DNA of 64,000 nucleotides from Amycolatopsis mongoliensis (GTDB lineage: Bacteria; Actinomycetota; Actinomycetes; Mycobacteriales; Pseudonocardiaceae), in NCBI RefSeq assembly GCF_030285665.1, contig NZ_CP127295.1, positions 7,564,001-7,628,000 on the forward strand. Reading direction: 5' to 3'. The notes under the pieces were generated by a model. It was not told where the DNA came from and did not search any database. It saw only the letters and a program-made list of their open reading frames with translations. A program made the position numbers and the translations under genes. Shown piece after piece: positions 1 through 8,381 of this stretch. How positions within the stretch are numbered: position 1 is the first letter of the stretch; every line of letters begins with the position of its first letter.

Positions 1-2873
1 CGGTTTTCGCGCTCGCGCTGCTCGTCACGGCCGGCCTGTGCGCCGCACCCGCGTCCGCGGTGTCACCGGTGCGGCACCAGGTCACCTTCGACAAGTACTC
101 GCTGATGCTGGACGGCCGCCGCCAGGTCGTCTGGTCCGGCGAGTTCCACCCGTTCCGGTTGCCCAGCCCGGACCTGTGGCGCGACGTGCTGCAGAAGATG
201 AAGGCCACCGGCTACACGGCGGTGTCGATCTACTTCGACTGGAACTACCACTCGCCGGCGCCCGGGGTGTACGACTTCACCGGCGTCCGCGACATGGACC
301 GCGTGCTCGACCTGGCGGCCGAGGCCGGCTTGTACGTCATCGCCCGGCCCGGTCCCTACATCAACGCCGAGGTCACCGGCGGCGGCTTCCCGGCGTGGCT
401 GAGCACGCAGGCCGGGCGGGCCCGCGGCGACGCGCCGGACTACCTCGCCGCGGCCGACGACTGGCTTTCGCGGATCGACCGGATCATCGCGCGCCACCAG
501 TACACCGACGGCCGCGGCTCGGTGATCCTCTACCAGATCGAGAACGAGCTCGCGGCCACCGGGACCGCGCAGCGGAACTACGTGGCGCACCTGTACGACA
601 AGGTCCGGTCCGACGGTATCGCCGTCCCGGTCTTCCACAACGACAAGGGCCGCAACGGGATCTGGGTGCCGGCGGACTCCGGGGTGCCCGGCACTGTGCC
701 GGGCAAAGTCGACCTCTACGCCTTCGACGGCTACCCGGGCGGCACCTGCCGGGCCGACGCGACGCCCGGCAGCCCGAGCGTCGCGCCGGACTGGGGGACC
801 TACGGCCCGGGCGGGGCGAAGGGCGGCGCGAGCGCCTCGCCGAACACGCCCGGCTTCGCCGCGGAGTTCGGCGGCGGCTGGTTCGACTACTGGGGCAGCA
901 ACGGCACGTACCCGTGCACCGCCGTCCGGCAGGGGCCGGGCTACGAGCGCGTGTTCTACGGCACCAACCTGGCGAACGGCCTGACGCTCCAGAACTTCTA
1001 CATGACCTTCGGCGGCACGTCGTGGGGGTGGCTGCCCGCCCCGGTCGTCTACTCGTCGTACGACTACGGCGCGGCGATCGACGAAGGGCGTCAGCTGCGG
1101 CCGAAGGCGCTGACGATGAAGGAGCTGGGCTACTTCCTCGCCACGGTGCCCGACGTCGCCAAGCTGGACCGCGGCGACCCGGTGACGTCGTCCTCGGCCG
1201 CGGTGAAGGTCTACCACAACGTCAACCCGGACACCGGCGTCCAGCTGTACGTGCCGATGCACTCGCCGTCCAACGCGACCACGGACGACAGCTTCACCTT
1301 CCCGCTGTCCACACCGGACGGTTCCTACACCGTTCCGGTGCGGCTCGACGGCCAGGACGCCAAGCTGCTGGTGGCGAACTTCGACATCGCGGGCCAGCAC
1401 CTCGTGTACTCGACGTCGGAGCTGATGGCCGAGGCCGCCGGGACGGTGCTGCTGCACGGCCGGCCGGGCGAGGACGGGGAAACGGTGCTGCGGTACGCGT
1501 CCCGGCCGCGGGTGGACGTCCTCGCCGGCGCGGTGACGACGACCTGGACCGGGCACGACCTGCGGCTGGCCTACCGGCACGACGGCCTCGCCCGGGTCCG
1601 GATCAGCGGCGGCGGCCGCCCGGCCGTCACGCTGCTGCTCGCCGACGACGCCACGGCCGGCACGTTCTGGCGTCCCGCACCGGGGCTGCTCGTGCGCGGG
1701 CCGGATCTGGTGCGGACCGCGCAGGGCGGCCTCTCGCTGACCGGTGACACGAAGGGCACGCGGGACCTCGAGGTCTGGGGCGCCCGCGGCCCGGTGGTGC
1801 GGTGGAACGGCGCGGTGGTGCCGATGCGGCCGACGGCGTCCGGCAGCCTGGCCGCGGTCCGGCCGCTGCCGGGGCCCGCCGACCCGCGGCTGCCGGAGCT
1901 GACCGGCTGGCGGTCCGCGCCCGGCTCCCCGGAGTCGGTGCCCGGGTACGACGACTCGGCGTGGACCGCCGCGGACCAGACCTCCACCAGCAGCACCACT
2001 CCGCCGCCGGCGGGTCAGCCGGTGCTGACCGCGGACGACTACGGCTTCGGCGTCGGCGACGTCTGGTACCGCGGGAGGTTCACGGGTTCGCCGGGGGAGC
2101 AGGTCAGCCTGCGCTACGGCGGGGGCGGGGCCGGGATGCTGCAGGCGTGGCTGGACGGGCAGTACCTCGGCCAGGACGTCCTGCCGTCCGCGCTGGCTTC
2201 ACCGCCGACGACCGGCACCGCGACGTTCGCCGTGCCGGAGGGCCTACGCGGCGCCGGCTCGCACGTGCTGTCGGTGATGGTGCGGAACAACGGCCACAAC
2301 GAGGACGGCGGCGTCAACGACGCGCACAAGGAGGGACGCGGGCTGATCTCGGTGTCACCGGCCGGGGTGGCGTGGAAGATCCGGGGCGGTACGGCGGACC
2401 CGGTGCGCGGCCCGCTGAACAACGGTGGTCTCGCGGGCGAGCGCGCGGGCTGGTCCCTGCCGGGCTTCCCGGACCGGAGCTGGACGCGGGCGACCGTCCC
2501 GGCGGCGACCGCCGAGCCGGGGACGACGTGGTACCGCACGACGTTCTCGCTGAAGGTGCCGGCCGGGCAGGACACGTCGGTGGGCCTGACGCTCGGCGAC
2601 CCGGCCCGGCCCCGCTCCGGCGGCCACTACCGGGTGCTGATCTTCCTCAACGGCTGGAACGTCGGCCAGTACGTCGCCGACGTGGGGCCGCAGCACACGT
2701 TCGCGCTGCCGACCGGGATCCTCGACCCGCACGGCCGCAACACCCTGGCCTTGGCGGTGACCAGCGACGGCGGGGACGGCAACGGCCTGGAGCGCGTGGT
2801 GCTGACCGACCTGGGCTCGGCCCGCGGGGGAGTCCCGGTCCGGCCGGTGTTTTCGCCGGGGTGGCGGCCGTAG
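1..2873 (+). CDS. Secreted GH35 beta-galactosidase (5' end outside window)
   Basis: The frame is open from base 3, so the start lies upstream of the window. The first visible residues, VFALALLVTAGLCAAPASA, are the hydrophobic core and AxA cleavage site of a Sec signal peptide, so the enzyme is exported. The mature part opens with the GH35 fold (VTFDKYSLMLDGRRQVVWSG, then FDWNYHSPAPGVYDF and ARPGPYINAEVTGGGFPAWL). The general acid is in YQIENEL and the probable nucleophile in AAEFGGGWFDYWG. The catalytic barrel is followed by about 550 residues of beta-sandwich domains, as in large GH35 enzymes. Family knowledge: removal of terminal beta-galactose from oligo- or polysaccharides; the substrate cannot be read from the sequence. 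A 16-bp hairpin follows the stop. Assignment to GH35 is secure. Confidence 0.9.
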   Translation, partial: VFALALLVTAGLCAAPASAVSPVRHQVTFDKYSLMLDGRRQVVWSGEFHPFRLPSPDLWRDVLQKMKATGYTAVSIYFDWNYHSPAPGVYDFTGVRDMDRVLDLAAEAGLYVIARPGPYINAEVTGGGFPAWLSTQAGRARGDAPDYLAAADDWLSRIDRIIARHQYTDGRGSVILYQIENELAATGTAQRNYVAHLYDKVRSDGIAVPVFHNDKGRNGIWVPADSGVPGTVPGKVDLYAFDGYPGGTCRADATPGSPSVAPDWGTYGPGGAKGGASASPNTPGFAAEFGGGWFDYWGSNGTYPCTAVRQGPGYERVFYGTNLANGLTLQNFYMTFGGTSWGWLPAPVVYSSYDYGAAIDEGRQLRPKALTMKELGYFLATVPDVAKLDRGDPVTSSSAAVKVYHNVNPDTGVQLYVPMHSPSNATTDDSFTFPLSTPDGSYTVPVRLDGQDAKLLVANFDIAGQHLVYSTSELMAEAAGTVLLHGRPGEDGETVLRYASRPRVDVLAGAVTTTWTGHDLRLAYRHDGLARVRISGGGRPAVTLLLADDATAGTFWRPAPGLLVRGPDLVRTAQGGLSLTGDTKGTRDLEVWGARGPVVRWNGAVVPMRPTASGSLAAVRPLPGPADPRLPELTGWRSAPGSPESVPGYDDSAWTAADQTSTSSTTPPPAGQPVLTADDYGFGVGDVWYRGRFTGSPGEQVSLRYGGGGAGMLQAWLDGQYLGQDVLPSALASPPTTGTATFAVPEGLRGAGSHVLSVMVRNNGHNEDGGVNDAHKEGRGLISVSPAGVAWKIRGGTADPVRGPLNNGGLAGERAGWSLPGFPDRSWTRATVPAATAEPGTTWYRTTFSLKVPAGQDTSVGLTLGDPARPRSGGHYRVLIFLNGWNVGQYVADVGPQHTFALPTGILDPHGRNTLALAVTSDGGDGNGLERVVLTDLGSARGGVPVRPVFSPGWRP

Positions 2874-2880
2874 CGACGAC

Positions 2881-2927
2881 GTGACTGACTCATTCCTGTC
2901 GCCGGGCGACAGGAATGAGTCACTCAC
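2881..2927. terminator. Long hairpin between convergent genes
   Basis: A 16-bp perfect inverted repeat, TGACTCATTCCTGTCG at 2886-2901 and its complement at 2907-2922 around the loop CCGGG, is extended by four more pairs after one mismatch. It lies between the beta-galactosidase stop and the stop of the convergent deaminase remnant, so it can end transcription from both sides. There is no U-tract, as is usual in actinomycetes. The core TGACTCATTC recurs in hairpins near 48.05 and 53.27 kb. Confidence 0.7.
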
Positions 2928-3435
2928 TACATTCGGCGGGCGACGATGTGGCCCGCCTTGAGGACCAGCTCGCGCGGCGACCGCGTCACCACCGCGTGGG
3001 CCGGGGTCTCGGCGTCGACCACGACGAGGTCCGCGGGCGCGCCTTCGGTGAGCCCGTAGCTGTCGAGACCCAGGGCGCGGGCCCCGCCGTAGGTGACCGC
3101 TTCGAGGGCCAGCTCGATGTCCTCGTCGCGGCGGAACGTGCTGCGGTAGGCCAGGTGCATCGCCCGCTCGAGGAGGTCGCCGCTGCCGAACGGGCTCCAC
3201 AGGTCGCGGATGTCGTCGTGCCCGCACGCCGCGTTCACCCCGGCTTCGCGCAGCCGCTTCAGCGGCGGGACCGGGAAGTCGAAGATCGCCGCCGTGGTGG
3301 TCGTGATGCCCGCTTCCGCGAGCGCGGCCGCCAGGCGGTCCTGCGTCGCCGCGCCGCCTGGGCGAGCGCGTACGCGTGGCTGACCGTCACCCGCCCGGCG
3401 GCCGTCGCGAAGCAGAAGTCCGGGCATCGTCGCTC
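2927..3435 (-). pseudogene. Cytosine deaminase-like amidohydrolase, internal deletion and frameshifts
   Basis: The C-terminal half is a clear CodA-type amidohydrolase: TTAAIFDFPVPPLKRLREAG, then GHDDIRDLWSPFGSGDLLER (metal-site Asp region), then LTEGAPADLVVVDAE and the final beta strand. The 5' end still carries a good Shine-Dalgarno (GAAGGAG) and an ATG at 3430, giving MPGLLLRDGRR, a plausible amidohydrolase N-terminus. Only about 170 codons are present, against roughly 400 in intact enzymes. In another reading frame at about 3355-3415 lies GRVTVSHAYALA, the conserved His-containing motif of the family. The simplest reading is an intact start joined by a deletion of about 200 codons, plus frame changes. 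The N-terminal metal-binding HxH motif is missing, so activity is not expected. Confidence 0.82.
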
Positions 3436-3481
3436 CTTCTCGTCGACGCCGAGCCTGGCAGCCGGGCACGGGAGAAGGGGA

Positions 3482-3512
3482 GGGCCCGGTGCGTCCGGCG
3501 ACGCACCGGGCG
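3482..3512 (-). terminator. Hairpin after Mn-catalase
   Basis: GCCCGGTGCGT and its complement ACGCACCGGGC flank a short loop immediately downstream of the Mn-catalase stop codon. This is a typical GC-rich stem for an actinobacterial terminator. Confidence 0.6.
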
Positions 3513-3517
3513 CCGGG

Positions 3518-4384
3518 TCACTTCAGCTTGTTCTTGACCGCCTTGGCCTTGCCCTTCGCGGTGCCCTTGGCGTCCTGCAGCGGGGCGTAGGTGCCGTAGA
3601 GCGCCGGGTCGGGTTTCGGGGCGGTGCCCGGGCCGCCGAGCGGTTCCGGGTCCATCAGGTACTCGATGCCGGCGTCGGTGGTCCAGCTGCCGCCCTTGGC
3701 GCCGTCCGGGCCGTCGGAGAGGTGCCAGATGGTCTTGTTGTGGGTCTGGTCCTCTTCGTCGAGCAGCGCGTTGGGGACGATTTCGTCCTCGAGCCCGTCC
3801 GCCTTCAGCTCCTCGATGGCGGCGAGCCACTGCTTCTGGTGGACGGTGTCGCGGGCGAGGTTGAACCGCAGCATCGCCTTGACGCCCGGGTCGTCGGTCA
3901 TGTTGTAGAGCCGGGCGGTCTGCAGCCGGCCCTGCGCTTCGGCCGCGACGTTGGCACGGAAGTCGGCGAGCAGGTTGCCGGAGGCGACGATGTACCGGCC
4001 GTTCCAGGGGTAGCCGTTGCTGTCGGCGGGCAGGGCGCCGCCCCCGGCGACGATGGCTTGCTGGACGTCCATGCCGCCGATCATCGCGGCCATGACGGGG
4101 TCCTGGACGGATTCGGCGGTGGCGGTGGCGGGCGCGCCTTCCAGGAGGCGGGCGACCATGGTGGCGAGCATTTCGACGTGCCCGATCTCTTCGGTCGCGG
4201 TGTCCATGAGCAGGTCCTTGTACTTGCCTTCGATGCGGCAGTTCCAGCCCTGGAACAGGTACTGCATCGTCACGCTCATCTCGCCGAAAGCGCCCCCGAT
4301 CAGCTCCTGGAGCTTGCGGGCGTAGACGGGGTCGGGCTTTTCGGGCTTGGCTTCGAACTGCAGCAGCTTGGTGTGACGGAACAC
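3518..4384 (-). CDS. Manganese catalase
   Basis: Non-haem, dinuclear Mn catalase (2 H2O2 to O2 and water), expected to be cytoplasmic. The 288-residue protein has the metal ligands at the spacing of the Lactobacillus plantarum enzyme: Glu35 (GGAFGEMSV), Glu66 and His69 (EEIGHVEM), Glu149 (AAEAQ) and His182 (ARDTVHQKQW). The C-terminal tail is lysine/alanine-rich (KGTAKGKAKAVKNKLK), common in the longer Gram-positive forms. The GTG start is chosen because MFRHTKLLQFE is the family N-terminus and AAAGGGA lies about 9 bases upstream; longer in-frame starts add sequence that does not belong to the family. It lies downstream of the SARP gene with a 157-bp gap. A haem catalase is also encoded in this window. 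Confidence 0.93.
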   Translation of the reverse strand: MFRHTKLLQFEAKPEKPDPVYARKLQELIGGAFGEMSVTMQYLFQGWNCRIEGKYKDLLMDTATEEIGHVEMLATMVARLLEGAPATATAESVQDPVMAAMIGGMDVQQAIVAGGGALPADSNGYPWNGRYIVASGNLLADFRANVAAEAQGRLQTARLYNMTDDPGVKAMLRFNLARDTVHQKQWLAAIEELKADGLEDEIVPNALLDEEDQTHNKTIWHLSDGPDGAKGGSWTTDAGIEYLMDPEPLGGPGTAPKPDPALYGTYAPLQDAKGTAKGKAKAVKNKLK

Positions 4385-4541
4385 GCGAGAGTCCCTTTCG
4401 TCGGCGCCGGTGGTTCCCGGGGTGGAACCGGTGGCCGGAAGCCGGGGCATTCCCGGGCGCCGCGCCGATAACCCCGAAAACCGCGATTTCCGCGTGGGAT
4501 CGGTGGTGCGGGAATCGGGTGGGAATCGCCGTCCCGTGTCC

Positions 4542-6665
4542 TCACCGGGCCGATTCGCCGAACGTCCGGGCCTCCTCGACGGCCGCGGCCAGCTCACCCT
4601 CGGCGGTCGCCGCGTCCCCGGACGCACCGCGGCGGACCAGTGCTTCGGCGTGGCGGCGCCGGGAGAACACCACGGCCGGCCAGTGGGCCAGCGCCAGGTT
4701 GTGCCGGACCGCTGCCCGCAGGTGCGCCACCGCCCGGTCGAGGTCGCCGGTCGTCAGGGCGGCTGTGCCCAGCGGGTAGTGGACCGAGCCGAAGCACGCG
4801 ATGGCGAGGCTCGCCATCGCCGGCAGGTGGCCGAACGGGCGGAGCAGCCCGGAAACCCGCGCCGCCGTTTCCGTGTCGTCCAGCAGGTAAGCGGTTTCGG
4901 TCGCGCCGCACAGCGAAATCAGCCACGTGCTCGACCGCGGCAGCGCGCCCAGGTCGTCGCCGCACAGGCGCGCCAGGGCGCCCGCGGCGGTCCGGCGGTC
5001 ACCGGCCGCGGCGGCCGCCACCGCCAGCGCCGCGTAGTAGGAGTTGTCGATCGGGCTGAGGGTGGGGGAGTGCATCAGCCCGTCCAGCACCGGCACCAGT
5101 TCGCCGAGCCGGCCCTGGAACCACCGGATCGCCACCAGCTGCGCGCCGTACCAGCCGAGCGCGTCCAGGTCGCCGGCCGCCTGGCCGAGCTCCGCGCAGG
5201 CCTGGGCGCCCTGCTCGGCTTCGCGGAAGCGGCCCGCGCGGATGGCCAGCATGACCCGCACCGCGTCGGCGACGAACCCCGCGGCCAGGTGCTTGCGCGC
5301 CGCCAGGAGGTCTTCGAGCTCGCCGAGCCGCCGCTGGGCGTGCGGGTCGCCGGCGAGGAACAGGTCGACGGTCTCCCACAGCACGCCCATCACGAGGTCG
5401 GTGCGCCGCCCGGACCGGCCGCTCACCCCGACCAGCTCGGTGGCCAGCTCGTGCCGCCGGGCCGGGTGGTCCGGGCCGAGCAGGCAGTGGTGGGCCAGGC
5501 TCAGCGCTTCGGCGTGCGCGACCGGGTCGCCGGCGTCCCGCGTCTCCTCGACCGCGGCCAGGATCCGGTCGTGCGTGACGGCTCGGTAGTCCTCCTCGCC
5601 CGCGAGCCGCGTCCGCAGCCGGCGGGCGAGCGTCGAGGCCGGGTCCACCTCCGCCAGCGCGTGCCGCAGGCGGGTCAGCAGCAGTTCCGACGCGGCGGCC
5701 GTCCGGTGTTCGTGCACCCACACCCCGCCCAGGCCGAGCGCCGCGCGGGCGAGCGCGTCGGCGTCCCCGGCCCGCTCGGCGCGGCGGTAGGCGGTCTCGA
5801 AGTGCTCGCGGCCGGTTCGCAGGTCGCCGTCCTCCAGCAGGGCGTGCTCGCCGGCGGCCAGTGCGTCGTCCGGGGCGGTCACCACGGTCGCGGGCCGGGC
5901 CGGGAGCAGCCCCGGGTCGTGGGCGAGCACCTGCCGGTGCACCTGGGCCAGCACCGGCGACGGCTCCACGCCGGACGCGGTGATCAGGCCGTGCCGGGCC
6001 CGGCGGAACGCCTCCAGCGCGTCCCCCTGGCGTCCGGCGCGGTAGAGCGCGGTCATCAGCTGCGCCCACAGCCGTTCGTGGCCGGGGAAGGCGGCGGTCA
6101 GCGCCTCGAGTTCCGCGATCAGGCCGGTGTCCTCGCCGGTGGCCAGGTCGGCGTCGATCCGGTCCTGGACGGCGTTGTGGCGCAACCGTTCCAGCCGCAT
6201 CCCTTCGGCCTTCAGGGTTTCCACGCCGTCGAACTCTTCGTACGCGTTTCCGCGCCACAGCGCCAACGCGGCGCCCAGGTGTTCGCGCGCGACACCGGGC
6301 TCGCCGGCCGCGAGCGCGCGCCGTCCCTCCCCGGCGAGCTGCTCGAACCGCGCCGCGTCCAGGGCCTCCGGTGCCAGGCGCAGGACGTACCCCGGCGAGC
6401 GGGTCAGGATCAGGCCGGGATCCACCGAGCCGCGCAGCCGCGAAAGGTACGTGCGCACGGTCCGGTCGGCGTGGTCGGGCAGCCGCTCACCCCACAGCGC
6501 GCGGCCGAGCGCGGTGACGCTGACGACGCGGCCCGCTTCCGCCGCGAGCACGGCGAGGAGGGTCCGCAGGCGCGGCCCGCCGACGTCCTGTGGTGCTCCG
6601 CCGATCCGGACCTCGAACGGACCCAGCACTCCGAGGTCCACCCCGCCGGTGGTGTTCCCGACCAT
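4542..6665 (-). CDS. SARP-type transcriptional regulator with BTAD and TPR-like C-terminus
   Basis: A 707-residue regulator. Residues about 10-85 form an OmpR-type winged helix (LGVLGPFEVRIGG ... LRTLLAVLAAEAGRVVSV ... RTVRTYLSRLRGSVDPGL). Residues about 90-245 are a bacterial transcriptional activation domain (LDAARFEQLAGEGRRALAAG ... LALWRGNAYEEFDG). The remaining 450 residues are alanine-rich helical repeats resembling TPRs. No P-loop was seen, so it lacks the NB-ARC ATPase of AfsR itself. ATG at 6665 is chosen because GGAGGGG stands just upstream and the winged helix begins at once. SARPs commonly activate secondary-metabolite or morphological genes; no biosynthetic cluster is adjacent, so the target is unknown. 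Confidence 0.85.
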   Translation of the reverse strand: MVGNTTGGVDLGVLGPFEVRIGGAPQDVGGPRLRTLLAVLAAEAGRVVSVTALGRALWGERLPDHADRTVRTYLSRLRGSVDPGLILTRSPGYVLRLAPEALDAARFEQLAGEGRRALAAGEPGVAREHLGAALALWRGNAYEEFDGVETLKAEGMRLERLRHNAVQDRIDADLATGEDTGLIAELEALTAAFPGHERLWAQLMTALYRAGRQGDALEAFRRARHGLITASGVEPSPVLAQVHRQVLAHDPGLLPARPATVVTAPDDALAAGEHALLEDGDLRTGREHFETAYRRAERAGDADALARAALGLGGVWVHEHRTAAASELLLTRLRHALAEVDPASTLARRLRTRLAGEEDYRAVTHDRILAAVEETRDAGDPVAHAEALSLAHHCLLGPDHPARRHELATELVGVSGRSGRRTDLVMGVLWETVDLFLAGDPHAQRRLGELEDLLAARKHLAAGFVADAVRVMLAIRAGRFREAEQGAQACAELGQAAGDLDALGWYGAQLVAIRWFQGRLGELVPVLDGLMHSPTLSPIDNSYYAALAVAAAAAGDRRTAAGALARLCGDDLGALPRSSTWLISLCGATETAYLLDDTETAARVSGLLRPFGHLPAMASLAIACFGSVHYPLGTAALTTGDLDRAVAHLRAAVRHNLALAHWPAVVFSRRRHAEALVRRGASGDAATAEGELAAAVEEARTFGESAR

Positions 6666-6921
6666 CCCCGCCCCTCCGCCGCGGGCGCCTCCGCGCTCAG
6701 GCCTACAGGAGCGCGGTGGGCCGCCCGAGATACGTCGACAGGAAGGAAAGCCGCGTCGGCTCGGTGTCGACGGCCCGCCGGCGGGCGCTGCCGGATGCCG
6801 CGTCGCGCACGGGGGCCCGCGGTTGTCCGGGAGGACGCCCGCGAGACGCAAGATTCGGGCCCGGGCAAGGGTTTTCGCCGCCGCCGCGGCGGACGGCACG
6901 GCCGGGGCGCCCTTCCCGCGG

Positions 6922-7266
6922 CTATGCCGGGAGGCCGGGGCCCAGGGCGGTTCCGGGCGGTTCGCCACCGGGCTCCTTGAGCTCGATGAAGAAGGCGTGC
7001 GTGGGCGTGGCACCGACGTTCTCGCCGGAGTGTTCCTGCGCCGCCACCCAGCGCGCCTCGCCGGCGGTCAGGTCGACACGCACCTCGCGGCCCCCGGCGG
7101 AGATGCGTCGGCTGAACGCGGTGAGCGTGACCATGACGGTGTCGGGGTGCCGGTGCGGCGCCGTCCGGTCGCCGGGCCGGTCGCGGTATTCGAGGATCCG
7201 CACCCGCTCGTTTTCGAGGACCACCCGGTACAGCTCGGGGTTCGTTTCGGCCGGATCACCGGTCAT
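6922..7266 (-). CDS. Small cupin-like protein
   Basis: A 114-residue single-domain protein with the cupin signature APHRHPDTVMVTL and a second strand region GEARWVAAQEHSGENVG, in which His and Glu could bind a metal. Similar actinobacterial proteins are annotated as cupin or cytoplasmic sugar-binding-like, without a defined reaction. The start ATG is preceded by a perfect AAGGAGG. It is transcribed divergently from a TetR gene whose start is only 37 bp away, so it is a likely target of that repressor. Confidence 0.7.
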   Translation of the reverse strand: MTGDPAETNPELYRVVLENERVRILEYRDRPGDRTAPHRHPDTVMVTLTAFSRRISAGGREVRVDLTAGEARWVAAQEHSGENVGATPTHAFFIELKEPGGEPPGTALGPGLPA

Positions 7267-7298
7267 GGCCGCCTCCTTCGTGGGACCTGAGTACCATG

Positions 7299-7316
7299 AT
7301 GGCATGGAAGTGCCAT
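7299..7316. promoter_or_regulatory. Inverted repeat, possible TetR operator
   Basis: ATGGCA-TGGAAG-TGCCAT is a perfect 6-6-6 inverted repeat overlapping the first codons of the TetR gene in the very short divergent region with the cupin gene. The position would allow autorepression and control of the cupin gene. The arms are short, so this remains tentative. Confidence 0.4.
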
Positions 7317-7897
7317 ATGAGTCCACGGGTCGCCGGCGGCAGAAGGGGCGGACGCGGGCGGCGCTGGTCGAGGCGGCCCACGAACTGCTGGCCCGCGGAG
7401 GGGCGCCGACGGTGGAGGAAGCCGCCTCGGCGGCCGGGATCTCCCGCACCACGGCGTACCGGTACTTCCCCAACCAGCGCGCGTTGCTGCTGGCGGCGTA
7501 CCCCGAGATCGAGGACGGCGCGGGCCTGCTCCCCGCCGACGCGCCCGCCGACCCCGCCGCGCGCCTGGAGCTGGTGATGCGGGAGTTCCTCCGGTTCACC
7601 GTGCGCTGGGAGCCGCAGTTGCGGGCCCAGCTGCGGCTTTCGCTGGAGCCGGGCGCGGAGCAGCCGGCGTTGCGGGGCGGCCGGGCGATCCGCTGGATCG
7701 AGGAGGCGCTGGCCCCGCTCGCCGAGACGCATCCGCGGGTCGACGTGCACGGTCTCGCGGTCGCGATCCGCTCGGCGACGGGGATCGAGTCGCTGGTGTG
7801 GCTGACCGACATCGGCGGGCTGGACCGCGACCGGGCGACGGAGGTCCTGGCGGCCTCGGCCCGGGCGATCCTGCGAGCGGCGCTCGACCCGCGATGA
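7304..7897 (+). CDS. TetR family transcriptional regulator
   Basis: A 197-residue one-domain repressor. The N-terminal helix-turn-helix is clear: RTRAALVEAAHELLARGG ... VEEAASAAGISRTTAYRYFPNQRALLLAAYPE. The C-terminal ligand domain is helical and unassigned. The start has no good Shine-Dalgarno; either ATG 7304 or GTG 7310 could be used, and the short divergent spacer suggests a leaderless or near-leaderless transcript. The divergent cupin gene is the probable target. Confidence 0.85.
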   Translation: MEVPYESTGRRRQKGRTRAALVEAAHELLARGGAPTVEEAASAAGISRTTAYRYFPNQRALLLAAYPEIEDGAGLLPADAPADPAARLELVMREFLRFTVRWEPQLRAQLRLSLEPGAEQPALRGGRAIRWIEEALAPLAETHPRVDVHGLAVAIRSATGIESLVWLTDIGGLDRDRATEVLAASARAILRAALDPR

Positions 7898-7915
7898 ATC
7901 CCCCAGGGTGAAGGG

Positions 7916-8323
7916 CTACGTGATCGGCACCGTGGCGACGCAGGAAGTCGTGCCGTTGTCGAACGTCGTGGACGCCGTGCCCCGCGCGGTGGCCGGGATC
8001 GCGAGCCCGGCCGGCAGCGTCTCGGTGTGCGTGCCGTTCGTGGCCGGGCTGACGCGCGAGTAGACCGCGTGCGTGCCCAGCCCGTCGCGGTAGGAGATCC
8101 TCAGCGACTCGGTGCCCACGTCGCCGATGTAGGGCCCTGCCGTGGTGATCGCGCCGAGCGGGTGGTGGTAGCCGCCGGAGGTGTCGTACCGCAGGGTGAA
8201 CGTCCCGCCGAACTCCCCGGCGTGGCAGGTGCTCGTGACCTGCTTGACGGTCGCCGCCTGGGCCGGCGCCGCCAGTGCCGTGGCCAGCATCGCGACCAGT
8301 CCGGCTCGCACCACTGTCTTCAT
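7916..8323 (-). CDS. Small secreted protein of unknown function
   Basis: A 135-residue protein starting MKTVVRAGLVAMLATALAAPAQA, a clean Sec signal peptide with AQA cleavage. The mature part is Thr/Gly-rich beta sequence with two cysteines (STCHAG and TTSCVAT) that could form one disulfide. GAGGAT precedes the ATG. I do not recognise a family. It is convergent with the TetR gene and separated from it by 18 bp. Confidence 0.65.
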   Translation of the reverse strand: MKTVVRAGLVAMLATALAAPAQAATVKQVTSTCHAGEFGGTFTLRYDTSGGYHHPLGAITTAGPYIGDVGTESLRISYRDGLGTHAVYSRVSPATNGTHTETLPAGLAIPATARGTASTTFDNGTTSCVATVPIT

Positions 8324-8381
8324 CTGATCCTCGCTCTCGGTCCGTGCCATCCTGCCGGATCCCGCTTCCGTCCCGCTTCCC

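Noticed and set aside
4542..6665. AfsR-type ATPase regulator
   Set aside because: No Walker A or B motif between BTAD and the C-terminal repeats, so it is not a full AfsR.
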